Origin: Methanonatronarchaeum sp. AMET-Sl
GTDB lineage: Archaea > Halobacteriota > Methanonatronarchaeia > Methanonatronarchaeales > Methanonatronarchaeaceae
Reading direction: 5' to 3'
DNA length: 64,000 bases
Assembly: GCF_029854155.1 (NCBI RefSeq)
Contig: NZ_CP122958.1
Span: forward strand, 679,001-743,000
A model generated the notes under the pieces. That model was given only the letters and a program-made list of their open reading frames with translations, was not told the DNA's origin and did no database searches. Shown in pieces: positions 1 through 15,551 of the stretch. The position numbers and the translations under genes were made by a program. Each line of letters opens with the position of its first letter. Position 1 is the first letter of the stretch.

Positions 1-10
1 CAAGGGTAAT

Positions 11-41
11 GGTATTCAAATCGCTTCAAACAATTGAAACC
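11..41. repeat. possible terminal CRISPR-like repeat at the window edge
   Basis: A single 31-nt stretch has inverted ends (GGTATTCAA at the left, TTGAAACC at the right) and finishes in ATTGAAAC, the ending common in archaeal CRISPR repeats. Only one copy is visible because the window starts 10 bases before it, so periodicity cannot be shown. No cas gene lies in the window. It could equally be a chance inverted repeat. Confidence 0.2.
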
Positions 42-105
42 TACAGGACACCAAATACCTACAACATAAAAATTATGAAATAAAGATTAGAGATAAACCT
101 CAGGG

Positions 106-1749
106 TCAAGACAAACTATAGCCATCTATTTTATTTATAGCTTTTTTAGAAACCAAAAAAGGCAATAGAACCATTAAAGCGAAAACAACTATAGAGGTTA
201 GATATAGTGGTTTAACTCCAATAGAGAGTCCAAAAGGAAGTATCCATGAAACTAAAAAAGAAAAAACTTCTCTAAACTCCACACTATATATCAGGGCTCC
301 CGAAAAAACAAACAGAACTAAATAAAAGGTATAGCCTATATAAGCCATTTTGCTTGGAAGCATAACCCTTGTTGAACTACTAATCTTTATAGATTCAAAC
401 CTTGGGAAAACCGTTCCAAGCCAGACAGCCATTAAACTCCCAAAAACCATTAATACTGGAGTAGCTATCGCTAAAACCAAAACATCAATATAATCGGTGC
501 CAACAGAAACACCAGTTAAAACAACCAAACCAATCCCTAAAGGAATCGCAATCAATAACGTAGGTATAATATGTGCTAATACCAACTCACGGCCCTTAAC
601 ACCACTAATCAACAAAGAGGGTAACACAACACCCTGGTCTCCAAGGAGATTAAGTGAAAACAAAGAACCAACACTCCACGCCACCAACAACAAAGATGCT
701 ATCGGTAGATATTCAGGAAAACTCATCAACATCGGTACAAACAGAACTGGGAAAAAAGAATACAGAGCCTTAATCGGGTTCCTAACCGTTTGAATAAGAA
801 CATTATGGATCAAGGTGTCAATTTTCTTTCCAAAAAACCTTGTGAAAACACCTGGCTCTAAAACACTCTCCAACTCACGCTCCAGACCACTTAAATCCTT
901 TTCCTCAATGATTGAAACAGGGTCAGAAAGCCAGTAACGAGAACCAATCATAGCTGTAACCAAAACACCGAGTGGAAACGCTAAAAAAGAAAACAAAACA
1001 ACAGCCATAGCCCTCCAAAACTCCACTTCAACCCCCGACATACCAAACAAAACAAAATCACCATACCAAACAAGAGGGGTGTTTTGAACAACCTCAAACA
1101 ACGCAAAAGCAACATCATCAACCCAACCCATAAACAAAAAACCAAGATAAATACCAAAAACAAGAACAATCAAAGGAGTCTTGTACTTAACTAAAAACCT
1201 AAACCTAGTCAAGAAATACTTTAAACCCAAACCAATAGGATACCCAACAGCAACCGAACTCAAAGAAAACAAAACAACCAAAACTGGAACTAAAACCAAA
1301 AAGTGATAACTACCAAAACCAAAACCAAAACCCAACCCCAACCCAACCGCAGGTAAAAACAACCACATCAATAAATAAACCATCTCTGACAACAAAACAC
1401 CCCAACCAACACTCTCAACAGAAACTATATGCATGAGTTTAGAAGCAACTTCAGGCCTTCCACGTTCACCAAAACCCCTAAACACTATAATTAAAACAAT
1501 AAAAACCCATAAAACCGCTATAACACCACCAACAATAGAAACAAAAGAAAAACCACCTATATCACCAACCACCACCAACTCACTACCAACAAAATAACCA
1601 AGATATCCCCCACCAACACTACCCAAACCAACCATCAATAAATAAACAATAACCCCAAAAACCTGCTTAACATCAACATGTTTACTAACAGTCCTCCGAA
1701 CATCCAACCTACCTACAGTAACTCCATCCAGAAAACCAAAAAACCCCAT
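106..1749 (-). CDS. ABC-2 type transporter permease
   Basis: This is the membrane subunit of an ABC exporter, about 547 residues with many hydrophobic segments spread over the whole length, as in large ABC-2 permeases of methanogens and haloarchaea. The substrate cannot be told from sequence. It follows the ATPase gene so closely (TGA, AGGG, ATG) that the two must be translationally coupled. That spacing is why I take the ATG at 1749 rather than the in-frame TTG at 1767, which lies inside the ATPase. The N-terminal half is encoded by very G/T-rich codons, giving a Gly/Val/Phe-rich protein; the C-terminal half is more balanced. Confidence 0.85.
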   Translation of the reverse strand: MGFFGFLDGVTVGRLDVRRTVSKHVDVKQVFGVIVYLLMVGLGSVGGGYLGYFVGSELVVVGDIGGFSFVSIVGGVIAVLWVFIVLIIVFRGFGERGRPEVASKLMHIVSVESVGWGVLLSEMVYLLMWLFLPAVGLGLGFGFGFGSYHFLVLVPVLVVLFSLSSVAVGYPIGLGLKYFLTRFRFLVKYKTPLIVLVFGIYLGFLFMGWVDDVAFALFEVVQNTPLVWYGDFVLFGMSGVEVEFWRAMAVVLFSFLAFPLGVLVTAMIGSRYWLSDPVSIIEEKDLSGLERELESVLEPGVFTRFFGKKIDTLIHNVLIQTVRNPIKALYSFFPVLFVPMLMSFPEYLPIASLLLVAWSVGSLFSLNLLGDQGVVLPSLLISGVKGRELVLAHIIPTLLIAIPLGIGLVVLTGVSVGTDYIDVLVLAIATPVLMVFGSLMAVWLGTVFPRFESIKISSSTRVMLPSKMAYIGYTFYLVLFVFSGALIYSVEFREVFSFLVSWILPFGLSIGVKPLYLTSIVVFALMVLLPFLVSKKAINKIDGYSLS

Positions 1750-1753
1750 CCCT

Positions 1754-2512
<759 letters not shown>

Positions 2513-2637
2513 AATTAAACCACAACAAACGATGAATAAACTATTAACACCTAATATAATATAAAGATATACTAGAGGATTCAAAACCCTTAAATACCTA
2601 ATAAAAATAAATTAGATATCTATAAAAAGGGATTTTA

Positions 2638-3321
2638 ATGAAAAACATATCTTTTCAAGCCGTATTCGCTTTAATACTAGTACTATTAGGCGCACTACTC
2701 CTTCTACAGACAACAGGAATCTACGATACAACCAACCTAATCAAATACATACCAACCTTGTTCGTGCTCTTCGGAATATACATCATAATAAAAAGCAGAC
2801 TCCAAAACCTATCCGGACCCATCATAATAATACTAGTATTCGGACTACTCCAACTCTACCTAATAGGCCTCTTAACAACCACCCTAATAAGAGACTGGTG
2901 GCCACTAATACTCGTAGCAATAGGCCTCTCAATACTACTAAACTGGTTTAGATCACCAAAAACAAAAGCAGAAGACACAGACATAATCGACCTATTCGCA
3001 ATGCTAGGAGGAGTAGAAACAATGATAACCTCAAAACAATTCATGGGAGGAAGCCTAACAGCAATCTTCGGCGGAGTCAAACTCGACCTCAGAGACTCAA
3101 AACCAAAACACAAATACACAACAATCAACAGCCTCGTCTTATTCGGAGACGCAGACATAAAAATACCAGAAGAATGGGAACTCAAAATAAACCTAACCCC
3201 AATACTCGGAGACGTAAACGACAACAGAATGCGAACACAAAAAAGAATCGAACAAAAAGAACCAAAAACACTAGAAATAAACGGATTAGTAGCATTCGGC
3301 GACATAAAAATAACAGACTAA
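2638..3321 (+). CDS. LiaF/YvqF-like membrane protein
   Basis: The first ~115 residues hold about four hydrophobic helices and end in a WWPLILVAIGL segment. The C-terminal ~110 residues form a soluble beta-rich domain with repeating FGG/FGD turns (SLTAIFGGVKLDLRD, VLFGDADIKIP, LVAFGDIKI), the pattern of the C-terminal domain of LiaF-type proteins. In bacteria LiaF modulates a cell-envelope stress kinase; its role in archaea is unknown. The start has AGGGATTTTA just upstream. It diverges from the ABC operon. The last 200 bases are strongly A/C-rich. Confidence 0.7.
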   Translation: MKNISFQAVFALILVLLGALLLLQTTGIYDTTNLIKYIPTLFVLFGIYIIIKSRLQNLSGPIIIILVFGLLQLYLIGLLTTTLIRDWWPLILVAIGLSILLNWFRSPKTKAEDTDIIDLFAMLGGVETMITSKQFMGGSLTAIFGGVKLDLRDSKPKHKYTTINSLVLFGDADIKIPEEWELKINLTPILGDVNDNRMRTQKRIEQKEPKTLEINGLVAFGDIKITD

Positions 3322-3505
3322 CAAAACAAAAACCAAACCAACCCAAAAATATCCTAACATAATCAAACCACCACAAAAAACAAGAAAAACACCACCCCAC
3401 CCAAAACAAACCCACCACTTAAAGGTAGGGTGGTTCAGAAATATATACTAAATAGATTAAAGTTATTTCTTCAAAACTAAATTTAGAATTAAATTATCGT
3501 TAGGG

Positions 3506-3886
3506 TTATATTTGTTTTTCAACCCAACTGGTAACGAAAGGGATTTTGGTCCATTCACCAATAAACGCAGAGTACATCAAATAAATCCATAAAACAAACG
3601 AAACTAAACCCAACAACATCTGAGCTAAAGTAACTAAGAAACCCAGAAACCAACCAATTACAGGTAAAGCAATAACCAAACCTAATAGATTCAAAATAAC
3701 AGCTAAAACAAAAATCACACCAAAGACAACAATCGACTGAACCGCATGAAAACGAACAAAACGACTATCCTTCTCGATAAAATAAAACAAAAAACCAGTA
3801 AAAAACCAAAGCAAATACGATAAAGCACCAACTACATTCTCACTCAAACCAGTAACAGTACCAGAACCACCAAACTCCCCAGACAT
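3506..3886 (-). CDS. DUF4870 family membrane protein
   Basis: A protein of ~126 residues with three to four hydrophobic helices and the family hallmark FYFIEKDSRFVRFHAVQSI, where the membrane segment is followed by charged residues and HAVQS. I start it at the ATG for MSGEFGG at 3886, because the open frame further upstream is Phe/Cys/Val-rich and unlike the family. The function of DUF4870 is not established. It is a paralogue of the neighbour at 4083. Confidence 0.78.
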   Translation of the reverse strand: MSGEFGGSGTVTGLSENVVGALSYLLWFFTGFLFYFIEKDSRFVRFHAVQSIVVFGVIFVLAVILNLLGLVIALPVIGWFLGFLVTLAQMLLGLVSFVLWIYLMYSAFIGEWTKIPFVTSWVEKQI

Positions 3887-4050
3887 CAAACAAAAAAATA
3901 CACCCAAACATACATAGAACTTACCCAAAACCACCCTGAAGCAAATTAAAAACCCTCTAACCAAATAAAAAAAATAAAAGATAGGAAAAGTTTTAGAACA
4001 AACCATATATGTCCTAAAACCATATCATATCGCTAACTAAACAACTTTTA

Positions 4051-4086
4051 GCTCTGAGTTAGGCTCTGGGTTAGGCTCTGGGTTAG
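4051..4086. repeat. 12-bp tandem repeat, three units
   Basis: Three adjacent 12-base units read GCTCTGAGTTAG, GCTCTGGGTTAG and GCTCTGGGTTAG. The array ends on the stop codon of the DUF4870 gene transcribed from the other strand, so the last unit overlaps that stop. The unit resembles the AGCCCTGAGTTAA part of the dispersed element at 4897, which suggests local amplification of a piece of it. Confidence 0.7.
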
Positions 4087-4472
4087 GCGACTATTTCTTT
4101 TCCAGAATATTTATCGGTTAGATCTGATACAACTGGTAGTCGTGTTTTCTCTCCATTAAAGGCCTTATACATTAAGTATAGCCATAACACGAATGTCAGC
4201 AATCCTAACACTAACATGAATAACCAGACTATTAAACCAATAATAGATCCTAGGAAACCAATAGTAAGTGCTGTACCAACGACCCCTAAAACCACGTAAA
4301 CTACGAATAAACCACCGAAAACAACCATCGACTGAACAGCGTGATACCTAACGAAATCATTATCCTTCTCAATAAAATAGAAAATAATTCCAGTTAGGAA
4401 ACCAAATAAATAACATAATGCTCCAGCAATATTCGGCGACAAACCAGTACTAGTTTCAACATTTTCACTCAT
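4083..4472 (-). CDS. DUF4870 family membrane protein (second copy)
   Basis: About 129 residues. It carries the same core as its neighbour: GLSPNIAGALCYLFGFLTG, then YFIEKDNDFVRYHAVQSMV, then two further hydrophobic helices and a C-terminal TRLPVVSDLTDKYSGKE tail. The ATG at 4472 follows a perfect GGAGGT seven bases upstream, which fixes the start. The two DUF4870 genes lie in tandem on the same strand, separated by about 200 bases, and probably arose by duplication. Function unknown. Confidence 0.83.
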   Translation of the reverse strand: MSENVETSTGLSPNIAGALCYLFGFLTGIIFYFIEKDNDFVRYHAVQSMVVFGGLFVVYVVLGVVGTALTIGFLGSIIGLIVWLFMLVLGLLTFVLWLYLMYKAFNGEKTRLPVVSDLTDKYSGKEIVA

Positions 4473-4747
4473 AACAATCAACCTCCAAAAAACCCCATTA
4501 TATTCGACAAACAATACTAACCTAAACCTAATTTAAAATATACAACAATATTAATTAACTTAATATACGCAATAATAGTATATAAACTATTCTAAAACAC
4601 AAAAACACCACTAAAAAACATTATAACGCCAAAACACCACTAAAAAAATCTTTATAGAAACTAAATTATCCAATCAGCCATAAAAATATAGCCAAACCAA
4701 CCCCCTAAAACACCTCATGGAATAACAAAAATCCATAAATATTAAAT

Positions 4748-4756
4748 GTATAAAAC
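4748..4756 (+). promoter_or_regulatory. TATA box of the tRNA-Pro gene
   Basis: The sequence TATAAAAC lies about 25 bases before the mature 5' end of the tRNA, the usual archaeal TATA distance. Confidence 0.5.
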
Positions 4757-4776
4757 CCTACTACCAATAATAGACA

Positions 4777-4853
<77 letters not shown>

Positions 4854-4896
4854 AACCCAAACCTAATTCTATAAATAACAAAGATAATAACAAAGG

Positions 4897-4955
4897 TGAC
4901 ACCCTCCTCTCCCTAAAGAAGCGAGGTACTTAGCCCTGAGTTAAAATAAAATACC
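4897..4955 (+). repeat. dispersed gene-end element, copy A
   Basis: This copy starts TGACACCCTCCTCTCCCT, has GAGGTACTTAGCCCTGAG in the middle and ends TTAAAATAAAATACC. It lies 46 bases after the tRNA-Pro. Similar copies lie at 17156 (+), 19265 (-), 34001 (-), 41495 (-), 42244 (-), 55119 (+), with a partial one at 33690 (+). The layout (TGACA start, small hairpin, CTTAG, then A/T-rich tail) resembles right ends of IS200/IS605-family elements, but no transposase is present. Confidence 0.55.
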
Positions 4956-5066
4956 GTGAGACTTGACCCTGGATTAATTTACAGGGAAAACTAAAATAAC
5001 AAAACCGTTTAAACTGTTTCTAATAGTAAAAAACCATATTAAAGGCCATATAGAATATTAATATAA

Positions 5067-5573
<507 letters not shown>

Positions 5574-5638
5574 TAAACAAACATCTAACCACAACCCAAT
5601 AAAACAAGACCTATAAATAAAAACCCATAGTTAAAAAA

Positions 5639-7177
5639 ATGAAATTCCTATTGGATGAAAAAGGACAGGCCGAAATAATCGGCGTCATACTAATAATATC
5701 GATAATAGTCATAGCTTTCTCCCTCATCCAATCAGGAATGGTCCCCCAATGGAACCAAGAAACAGAATACAAACATTACCTAGAAGTAAACGACGACATG
5801 AAAAAACTATTTGGAGTAATGGAACGCGTATCAGCCCAAGGCCACACAGAATCAGCAGAAATAAAACTCGGAACAACCTACCAAGAAAGAGGCCCACTCA
5901 TAAACCCACCACCAGCAACAGGAACCATACAAACCTACGACACAAACATAACAATAAACAACGCCATAGCCAAACAATCAGACGCCCAATGCAAATGGAA
6001 CGGAACCGAAATAAAGTATAATAATAAGGGCTTGATGTACACACCCAACTACAACTACCAAGAAGGAACACCACCAATCCACATAGAACACTCCAACCTA
6101 ATAATAGGATACGAAGAAAACCCAGAAATCACCAAACAAAACCTCATCGGCGACAACAAAATCAACATAATGAACCTAAAAGGAGACCACGAATCAAGCG
6201 GATACACACTAGAATCCCTAGGAATATACCCAAAATCAGCACCACCCAACACAGTAGCAATGGAATCAACAGAACAAGAAAACATAACAATAACCCTACA
6301 AACAAAAACACCACAAGCATACAACAACACACTAGAACAAAAAGACACAGTCTCAAACGTAACAATAAACGAACAAGAACAAGAAGTAACCATAACATTA
6401 ACAGAAGGCACCTACTACTTCAAAACCACAGCACTATCCATAAACGAAGATACATCTCCAGACCCAGAATACATAATGACCTACGACCACGACCGCAACC
6501 ACACACCACCAACAACAATCCAAGTCGAAGTCAGAGACCAATACAACAACCCACTACCAGGACAACAAGTAAACTTCAAAATCCATAGTATACAAAATGA
6601 CGATCCTACTGGACAGCCGAATGATGACAAAGAAGACTATGTTACTATATATAATAATTGGACAGAAACTGATGAAAAAGGGATTGCAAAAACATTAGTC
6701 ACAGTAGACACTGAAGAAATTGAAGATTCTGTAATATTCATCGAAGCCACAGCATATGGTGCAGACTGCCACACCAATTACAATAATATAATTATAGGAG
6801 ACCCAGAATGGGAGGACATAGAAAAACCAGAACCACTAGACTGGATGCTAAATATAGAATCAATAGAATTTGAACCAAATGATAAATTTGAGATAATAGG
6901 TTTATGGCATGACAGAGATGAATCATTTAGTGGAGATACTTTAGTTGAGGTTGATGTAGCAATCGATGATGAAATATACACTACCTCTCTTGATGTTAGT
7001 GAATTTGATGAATTTGATGAATTTGAGGATGGTTGGGTAGAAGGTGAGGAGAATGGGCTTGATCGAGTTTTTGATCGTGAGGATGATTTTGGTGAAGAGG
7101 ATATTAAGTTTAATAAAGGTCAAGTAGATTGGATTAAGGTAAGTATTGAAGAGACGAGTGTTATTGAAGAAATTTGA
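5639..7177 (+). CDS. secreted/surface protein with type IV pilin-like signal and Ig-like domain
   Basis: A 512-residue protein. The N-terminus LDEKGQAEIIGVILIIS, followed by a hydrophobic helix, is a class III (pilin) signal peptide, with cleavage likely after KG. The body is Thr/Asn-rich. Around residues 285-385 there is an invasin-like Ig domain (TTIQVEVRDQYNNPLPGQ ... TDEKGIAKTLVTV). The C-terminus is very acidic (EFDEFDEFEDGW). The reading frame ends where a 150-bp tandem duplication shifts the frame (see 7020..7281), so the present C-terminus may be truncated relative to its ancestor. Composition switches from A/C-rich to G/T-rich near 6600. Function beyond cell-surface location is unknown. 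Confidence 0.7.
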   Translation: MKFLLDEKGQAEIIGVILIISIIVIAFSLIQSGMVPQWNQETEYKHYLEVNDDMKKLFGVMERVSAQGHTESAEIKLGTTYQERGPLINPPPATGTIQTYDTNITINNAIAKQSDAQCKWNGTEIKYNNKGLMYTPNYNYQEGTPPIHIEHSNLIIGYEENPEITKQNLIGDNKINIMNLKGDHESSGYTLESLGIYPKSAPPNTVAMESTEQENITITLQTKTPQAYNNTLEQKDTVSNVTINEQEQEVTITLTEGTYYFKTTALSINEDTSPDPEYIMTYDHDRNHTPPTTIQVEVRDQYNNPLPGQQVNFKIHSIQNDDPTGQPNDDKEDYVTIYNNWTETDEKGIAKTLVTVDTEEIEDSVIFIEATAYGADCHTNYNNIIIGDPEWEDIEKPEPLDWMLNIESIEFEPNDKFEIIGLWHDRDESFSGDTLVEVDVAIDDEIYTTSLDVSEFDEFDEFEDGWVEGEENGLDRVFDREDDFGEEDIKFNKGQVDWIKVSIEETSVIEEI

Positions 7178-7281
7178 GGATGGTTGGGTAGAAGGTGAGG
7201 AGAATGGGCTTGATCGAGTTTTTGATTGCGAGGATGATTTTGGTGAATCGGATATTCAGTTTAAACGGATTCAAGTTATAT
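7020..7281. repeat. imperfect tandem duplication at the 3' end of the surface-protein gene
   Basis: The segment starting at 7020 recurs at 7171. The first 56 bases are identical and the rest, to about 7129 and 7281, is diverged but recognisable. The offset is 151 bases, not a multiple of three, so the second copy lies in the +1 frame. The gene stops at 7177, at the start of copy two. Copy two stays open in its own frame to a stop at 7314, encoding 47 residues that begin FEDGWVEGEENGLDRVFD. Confidence 0.85.
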
Positions 7282-7375
7282 TGAAGATATTAATGATTTT
7301 TTTTAAAAAAGAATAAAAACCTCATAATGATGAAAAGTTAACTTATAATTGACTTATAATTTTATGTGGTTTTAA

Positions 7376-9829
<2,454 letters not shown>

Positions 9830-10143
9830 AAAAACACCCTAAAAACCACTACAATAAAAAATAGTTCATCAAACTAAATAAACCAACAACCCTAACAAAA
9901 AAAATACACCAACCAAATAAAAACAGCTAAAAACCAAAATAAAACCCAGAATAACTAAATAACTTACAAACAAATATGAACACACCTTGTTTTACGGAAA
10001 CTTTAAAAACCAAGCCTTACATAAAAAAACTAGTGTACTTAAATGGAAATACAAAGAACCACTTCAGATTAACGATTTATAGGGACTTAATCAATAAACA
10101 TTCGTATAGATAAACAAAAAACCCTTAAAAAAGAGGTAATAAA
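9830..10143. other. intergenic region between copA and pilin gene
   Basis: It holds the divergent start regions of copA and the pilin gene. GATTTATAGG at 10074 could be the TATA box for the pilin, and GAGGT at 10132 is its ribosome site. I see no repeat or hairpin of note. Confidence 0.4.
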
Positions 10144-10644
10144 ATGGATTTAAATAAAATAAAAGCTGACATGAAGAAAGAAGACGGAGTCAGCCCCGTC
10201 ATAGGCGTCATACTAATGGTCGCCATAGTAGTACTACTAGCAGCAATAGTAGCAGCATTCGTATTCGGAGTCGTCACAATACCAGAACCAACACCACAAG
10301 CATCAACAACAATCGAAGAAGCAACATGGGATGGAGATGAAGAGCTTAATGTAACGTTATTACATCAATCAGGAAGCTCACTTGACGCCCAGGACACGCA
10401 AGTAATAATAACAAACCTAGATAACACAAGCCAAACAAACACGACAACAATTAGTGATTGGGATGTAGACAATGAATGGTCGACAGGAGAAAGAATTAGC
10501 ATGACTTTCGAAGCAAGCGATTTCAAAGATAACAATGGAAATAGTTGGAACGATGATGGTGTTAGTGAGATTGAGGTTCGTTTAGTTGATGAGCCTTCTG
10601 GTGGTACGATCAGTGTGATGACTTCTTCGGTAACTGAACTATAA
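10144..10644 (+). CDS. type IV pilin (archaeal PilA-like)
   Basis: A 166-residue pilin. The class III signal peptide ends KKEDG, and the mature part begins VSPVIGVILMVAIVVLLAA, the near-invariant N-terminal helix of archaeal pilins with the DUF1628/PilA domain. The remainder is Thr/Asp-rich beta structure. PibD-type prepilin peptidase would cleave after the Gly. A GAGGT ribosome site lies seven bases before the ATG. The last 90 bases are G/T-rich, unlike the first part. No other pilus assembly gene is nearby. Confidence 0.9.
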   Translation: MDLNKIKADMKKEDGVSPVIGVILMVAIVVLLAAIVAAFVFGVVTIPEPTPQASTTIEEATWDGDEELNVTLLHQSGSSLDAQDTQVIITNLDNTSQTNTTTISDWDVDNEWSTGERISMTFEASDFKDNNGNSWNDDGVSEIEVRLVDEPSGGTISVMTSSVTEL

Positions 10645-10675
10645 TTGGCGTGTTGTTGGAGTAGTTTGGTTTAGT

Positions 10676-10706
10676 TTGGGAGGTTTTTTCTCCTAACTTT
10701 TTTTTA
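10676..10706 (+). terminator. hairpin plus T-run after the pilin gene
   Basis: TTGGGAG and CTCCTAA form a 7-bp stem (one G-U pair) around a T-rich loop, followed by a run of T. It sits between convergent genes and would end the pilin transcript. Confidence 0.55.
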
Positions 10707-11531
10707 TTTTTTTTGTTTTTTGTTGTGTACCCAGGTTTCGCCTTCTATTGTGATTTCTTTTTTCCAGATTGGGGCTTTTTGTTTTATGAGGTTTATTCCG
10801 TCTTCGACTGCTTTGAATAGTTGTTGTCTGTGTGTTGCTGCGGCTACTACGTAGACTATGTCTTGTCCTACGTTTATTTCTCCGTCTTGGTGGTGTATTC
10901 GGGCGTCTATTATTCCTTCTCTGTTTTTTAGTTGTTGTTCGATTTCTTTGATTGTTTTTTGGAATGCGCCTTCGTATTTTTCGAAGTATAGTTTTTTTAC
11001 TTTTGTGTTGTTGTTTATGCCTCTTACGACTCCTGTGAATGATCCGATTGCTCCGGCTTTGTTGAAGTCTGGGTGGTTTTTTATTTGGTTTATGAGGTCT
11101 GTTAGGTTTGGTTTGGTTGGGTGTTCTGGTGCGTTTTTGATTGCGTTTATTGTTTTTTGGATGTTGTTTTCTTTTTTGTTTAGTGTTAGGAGTATTGGTT
11201 TTTTGCATTTTTTGGCTGTTTTTTGTCCTATGACTATTTTTGGGAGGTTTGATTGTTTGTATCCTTCTATTAGTACTATGTCCATGTCTTTTAGTTGGTT
11301 TAGGCTGTTTTTTAGTGGGTTTTGGGTGTGGGTGATTGTGTAGAGTTTGTTGTTGGTTGCGGCGATTACTTTTTCTGCGTTTTCGCTGAGTTTTTGTGTG
11401 TCTTTGTTTGGTGTGTCGAATTGGTGTAGGTGTTTGATGACTCCTATTTTTCCGGGTAGTTTTTTGGTTAGTTTTTTTATTAGGGTTGTTTTTCCTGAGT
11501 TGGAGTTTCCGACTATTGCTATTGCTTTCAT
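10704..11531 (-). CDS. MobB-MoaE fusion (molybdopterin cofactor)
   Basis: Two domains. Residues ~1-145 are MobB-like, with P-loop GNSNSGKTTLIKKL and the IVLIEGYKQS motif; MobB is a GTPase linked to guanine-dinucleotide attachment to the cofactor. Residues ~150-275 are MoaE, the large subunit of molybdopterin synthase (GAIGSFTGVVRG, IHHQDGEINVGQ, VVAAATHR, PIWKKE with the catalytic Lys). Such fusions are known in archaea. I prefer the ATG at 11531 (MKAIAIVG), which has GAGATGA upstream, over the ATG at 11540. It is closely followed upstream by gfcR. A separate MoaD is not in the window, but an E1-like enzyme lies at 16327. Confidence 0.9.
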   Translation of the reverse strand: MKAIAIVGNSNSGKTTLIKKLTKKLPGKIGVIKHLHQFDTPNKDTQKLSENAEKVIAATNNKLYTITHTQNPLKNSLNQLKDMDIVLIEGYKQSNLPKIVIGQKTAKKCKKPILLTLNKKENNIQKTINAIKNAPEHPTKPNLTDLINQIKNHPDFNKAGAIGSFTGVVRGINNNTKVKKLYFEKYEGAFQKTIKEIEQQLKNREGIIDARIHHQDGEINVGQDIVYVVAAATHRQQLFKAVEDGINLIKQKAPIWKKEITIEGETWVHNKKQKK

Positions 11532-11543
11532 TTTTATCATCTC

Positions 11544-12161
<618 letters not shown>

Positions 12162-12177
12162 ACTGCATCAATATTTC

Positions 12178-12675
12178 CTAGTCATCAACAATATCTTTTC
12201 GCCTTAATATCCTTTCCTCTAAATCTGATCCGCAGACTGGACAGTCAACATATGTTTTAGAGCTATATTGACGTTTACAGCCAATGCATCTTAATCCCCA
12301 AACAACCTCTTCATCGATTTCTTTTTGTTGCACCCCTCTATAAGGTATATCAAGTTTCTTAGCTATGTTTTGAATTGAATAGTCATCTGATACCATTACG
12401 GGTTTATTTCCTTCTCGCTTTAGCCTATGCGCCAACCCAACCAACTTAATATCGGTTTTTGAAAGCCGTCCAAAATCCCCTGTTTCCTTAGATACCTGCT
12501 CTACATAATCAATATCTTTTTTCACCACATCACTAATGGAGTACATCCTACCTAAATTATATCTCGAGACCTTATCTCTCACTTCCTCAACAACCTCCTT
12601 GATTGTGATAACATCACCCTCCGGTAGGTCTCCAACAATAAACACAGAGGTATCTACAACAAAAACCCTAGACAT
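12178..12675 (-). CDS. nob1: rRNA maturation endonuclease Nob1
   Basis: A 165-residue protein with an N-terminal PIN nuclease domain (FVVDTSVFI; later Asp residues in LSKTDIKLVGLA and VMVSDDYSIQ) and a C-terminal zinc ribbon (RCIGCKRQY ... DCPVCGSDL). This domain order is diagnostic of Nob1, which cuts the 3' end of 16S rRNA precursor. The start is the ATG at 12675 (MSRVFVVDTS); a seven-residue upstream extension is Cys/Phe-rich and unlikely. Confidence 0.93.
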   Translation of the reverse strand: MSRVFVVDTSVFIVGDLPEGDVITIKEVVEEVRDKVSRYNLGRMYSISDVVKKDIDYVEQVSKETGDFGRLSKTDIKLVGLAHRLKREGNKPVMVSDDYSIQNIAKKLDIPYRGVQQKEIDEEVVWGLRCIGCKRQYSSKTYVDCPVCGSDLEERILRRKDIVDD

Positions 12676-12892
12676 CAAACAAAAAATACATCCCAAAACC
12701 CATTAAATACATACCAAAAACCAACCCTAACCAACTAACTACACTATCTATAGGGGGTGATGGATGAATGAAAAACCATTTAATGAAAGGAGGTAGTGTT
12801 TTCTAGAAATTTGATTTCAGGTTTCTAAACACGAAAAATATACCAATTACCCAGTATTATTGAATAAGAAGAATAAACCCCATCATAAAACG

Positions 12893-12905
12893 AAAATTAT
12901 TTATC
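12893..12905 (+). promoter_or_regulatory. promoter (BRE/TATA) of the histone gene
   Basis: A purine-rich stretch followed by TTATTTATC lies about 38 bases before the histone ATG, leaving room for a short leader with its GAGGT site. Confidence 0.45.
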
Positions 12906-12935
12906 TATGTCCTGTTAAATCAAATATAGAGGTAA

Positions 12936-13146
<211 letters not shown>

Positions 13147-13160
13147 AAAAATCAAAAAAG

Positions 13161-13199
13161 ATTGGTACACCCCCCACCCCATACGGGTGGGGAACCAAA
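13161..13199 (+). terminator. GC-rich hairpin after the histone gene
   Basis: CCCCACCC (13172-13179) pairs perfectly with GGGTGGGG (13185-13192) around a CATAC loop. The flanks ATTGGT and ACCAAAT can extend the stem. It follows the histone stop by about 15 bases and is the strongest hairpin in this part of the window. No long T-run follows, so RNA stabilisation is an alternative role. Confidence 0.6.
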
Positions 13200-13400
13200 T
13201 ACCAACAAAAACCACAACAAACCAATAATTAATTAATTAATTCAAAAAAACCTAATTCTCAACCAACCCACAATTTCTTTAGCTAATTTTTTAGTTGTAT
13301 TCTTAGTTTTATTTTTAGTAGTTTTATTTTTAGTTGTCTTTTTGGTATCCAATCGGTTATTATTTAAATCTTTTTTTGTATATCTAGAATTAGGTGTTTG

Positions 13401-15546
<2,146 letters not shown>

Positions 15547-15551
15547 CCCGA

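Noticed and set aside
4051..4086. CRISPR array
   Set aside because: Units are adjacent 12-mers without spacers.
5639..7177. Archaellin
   Set aside because: The signal peptide is pilin-like, but length, Ig-like domain and acidic tail do not fit archaellins, and no archaellum genes are near.
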